Below, one piece after another: positions 63,499 through 64,000 of a stretch of DNA of 64,000 nt. Made by a program: the position numbers and the translations under genes. The number at the start of each line of letters is the position of its first letter. The first letter of the stretch is position 1. Source of the DNA: Nitzschia sp. DOCU1 (Eukaryota; Bacillariophyta; Bacillariophyceae; Bacillariales; Bacillariaceae); NCBI GenBank assembly GCA_951394045.1, contig OX595986.1:2943534-3007533 (forward strand), given 5' to 3'. A model generated the notes under the pieces. That model made no database searches. It was given only the letters and a program-made list of their open reading frames with translations, and was not told where the DNA came from.

Positions 63499-64000
63499 TC
63501 AATCCCTCCACGGTGTCGGAGGAGCATTATTCAAACACAGCAATTGATCTCGCACTCCGACGTGAGCGGCCGAAGCCAACTGTTGAAGTGGCAACAACGA
63601 AAAAGCATTTTCAATTTCCATACCGACTTCATCAATTCCCACGAATACATACGTCGAAATAGTTGAAATGAGGACGGTACCGAGCAAGCTCATGGAACTT
63701 GTTACCAAACCGATCGGCATGAAAAAGAGAAACATGGACATGACCCGACTCAAGTGTCGACTATAACCGGGAGGGATGGGACTGCTGTGTAACCTTTCGC
63801 AGCCACCCACCACTTGCTCCAAGTTTGCGATCTGTTCTTCAATAAGCAGTAGGGGAGTGGTTCTGGCCTTCCCGGTTGCTTGTTCGGTTTCGCATATAGC
63901 CGAGGCACACAGTTGTCGCAATCGTCCCGTCAAAGCCGTGCGCGACGGAGGTTGATGCTCCAAGCATGGTACCGAAGGCTGTACTGGTTGCGCTGGCTGA
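63499..64000 (-). CDS. Bestrophin/UPF0187 family channel, 3' part only
   Basis: The C-terminal 167 or so residues are in the window; the frame stays open to the last base, so the 5' part lies beyond it. The visible part has YSRHLSRVMSMFLFFMPIGL, then SLLGTVLISTISTYVFVGID and EVGMEIENAF, followed by LLPLQQLA. This is the typical bestrophin ending: helix, G(I)(D/E)E(V/I)G.EIENPF, then a short tail. Bestrophin-type channels conduct anions such as chloride or bicarbonate; algal members act in thylakoids in carbon concentration. The N-terminus and selectivity region cannot be judged. Convergent with the TRPC4AP-like gene (103 bp apart). Confidence 0.85.
   Translation of the reverse strand, partial: QPAQPVQPSVPCLEHQPPSRTALTGRLRQLCASAICETEQATGKARTTPLLLIEEQIANLEQVVGGCERLHSSPIPPGYSRHLSRVMSMFLFFMPIGLVTSSMSLLGTVLISTISTYVFVGIDEVGMEIENAFSLLPLQQLASAAHVGVRDQLLCLNNAPPTPWRD

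Overview
The window looks like nuclear DNA of a pennate diatom, most probably Phaeodactylum tricornutum or a close relative. The evidence is: compact protein genes with few short introns (64-115 nt, nearly all GT...AG and often GTAAG/GTGAG at the donor); six proteins that begin with a signal peptide followed by Phe at +1 and a basic/Ser-rich stretch, the bipartite plastid presequence of secondary red plastids; and typically eukaryotic families (DBR1, NUP93, CKS1, ERO1, FIGL1, NDUF-type gamma carbonic anhydrase, bHLH-PAS, TRPC4AP). Species assignment is inference, with no database search behind it.

Layout, left to right. 28-5469: a secreted Cys-rich protein and the AAA ATPase FIGL1. 5470-9642: a large minus-strand gene joining a degraded INO80/SNF2-like ATPase region, a C2H2 finger, two AP2 domains and a C-terminal FHA-like domain. 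10217-15083: an ENTH-type endocytic adaptor and a disordered repeat protein. 15305-15479: a tRNA-Ala(AGC) plus a tandem truncated copy. 15671-20146: an ApaG-domain protein, lariat debranching enzyme and an ACT-like protein. 20289-28618: three adjacent genes with plastid presequences (mitochondrial-carrier-family transporter, a protein with four W-rich repeats, and a 1723-residue protein whose HAD-like halves are split by five cap-like repeats). 29439-34073: small membrane protein, membrane-anchored histidine phosphatase, CKS1 and gamma-carbonic anhydrase. 34528-37263: plastid DoxX protein and an ERO1 homologue that also carries a plastid-type presequence. 37672-44268: bHLH-PAS regulator, GatA amidotransferase and a RING-H2 membrane protein. 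45023-50666: Gly-rich cell-surface-like protein, MFS transporter and an unknown polytopic membrane protein. 51257-58005: plastid ascorbate peroxidase, NUP93, an LYR-like protein and an ADCK/ABC1 kinase. 58569-64000: a TRPC4AP/TRUSS-like protein and the 3' part of a bestrophin family channel cut by the window edge.

Genes are arranged mostly as divergent or convergent pairs with 50-800 bp between them; there is no operon logic. The only long gap is about 1.5 kb upstream of the bHLH-PAS gene. Possible functional links are limited: organelle energy and redox genes recur (APX, DoxX, ERO1, gamma-CA, ADCK, carrier), but co-function is inference from targeting and neighbourhood. Every split reading frame examined could be joined by canonical introns that keep the frame, so I found no convincing protein pseudogene. 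The most unusual items are the INO80-like/AP2/FHA fusion, the split HAD protein, the plastid-targeted ERO1 and the four-repeat plastid protein.
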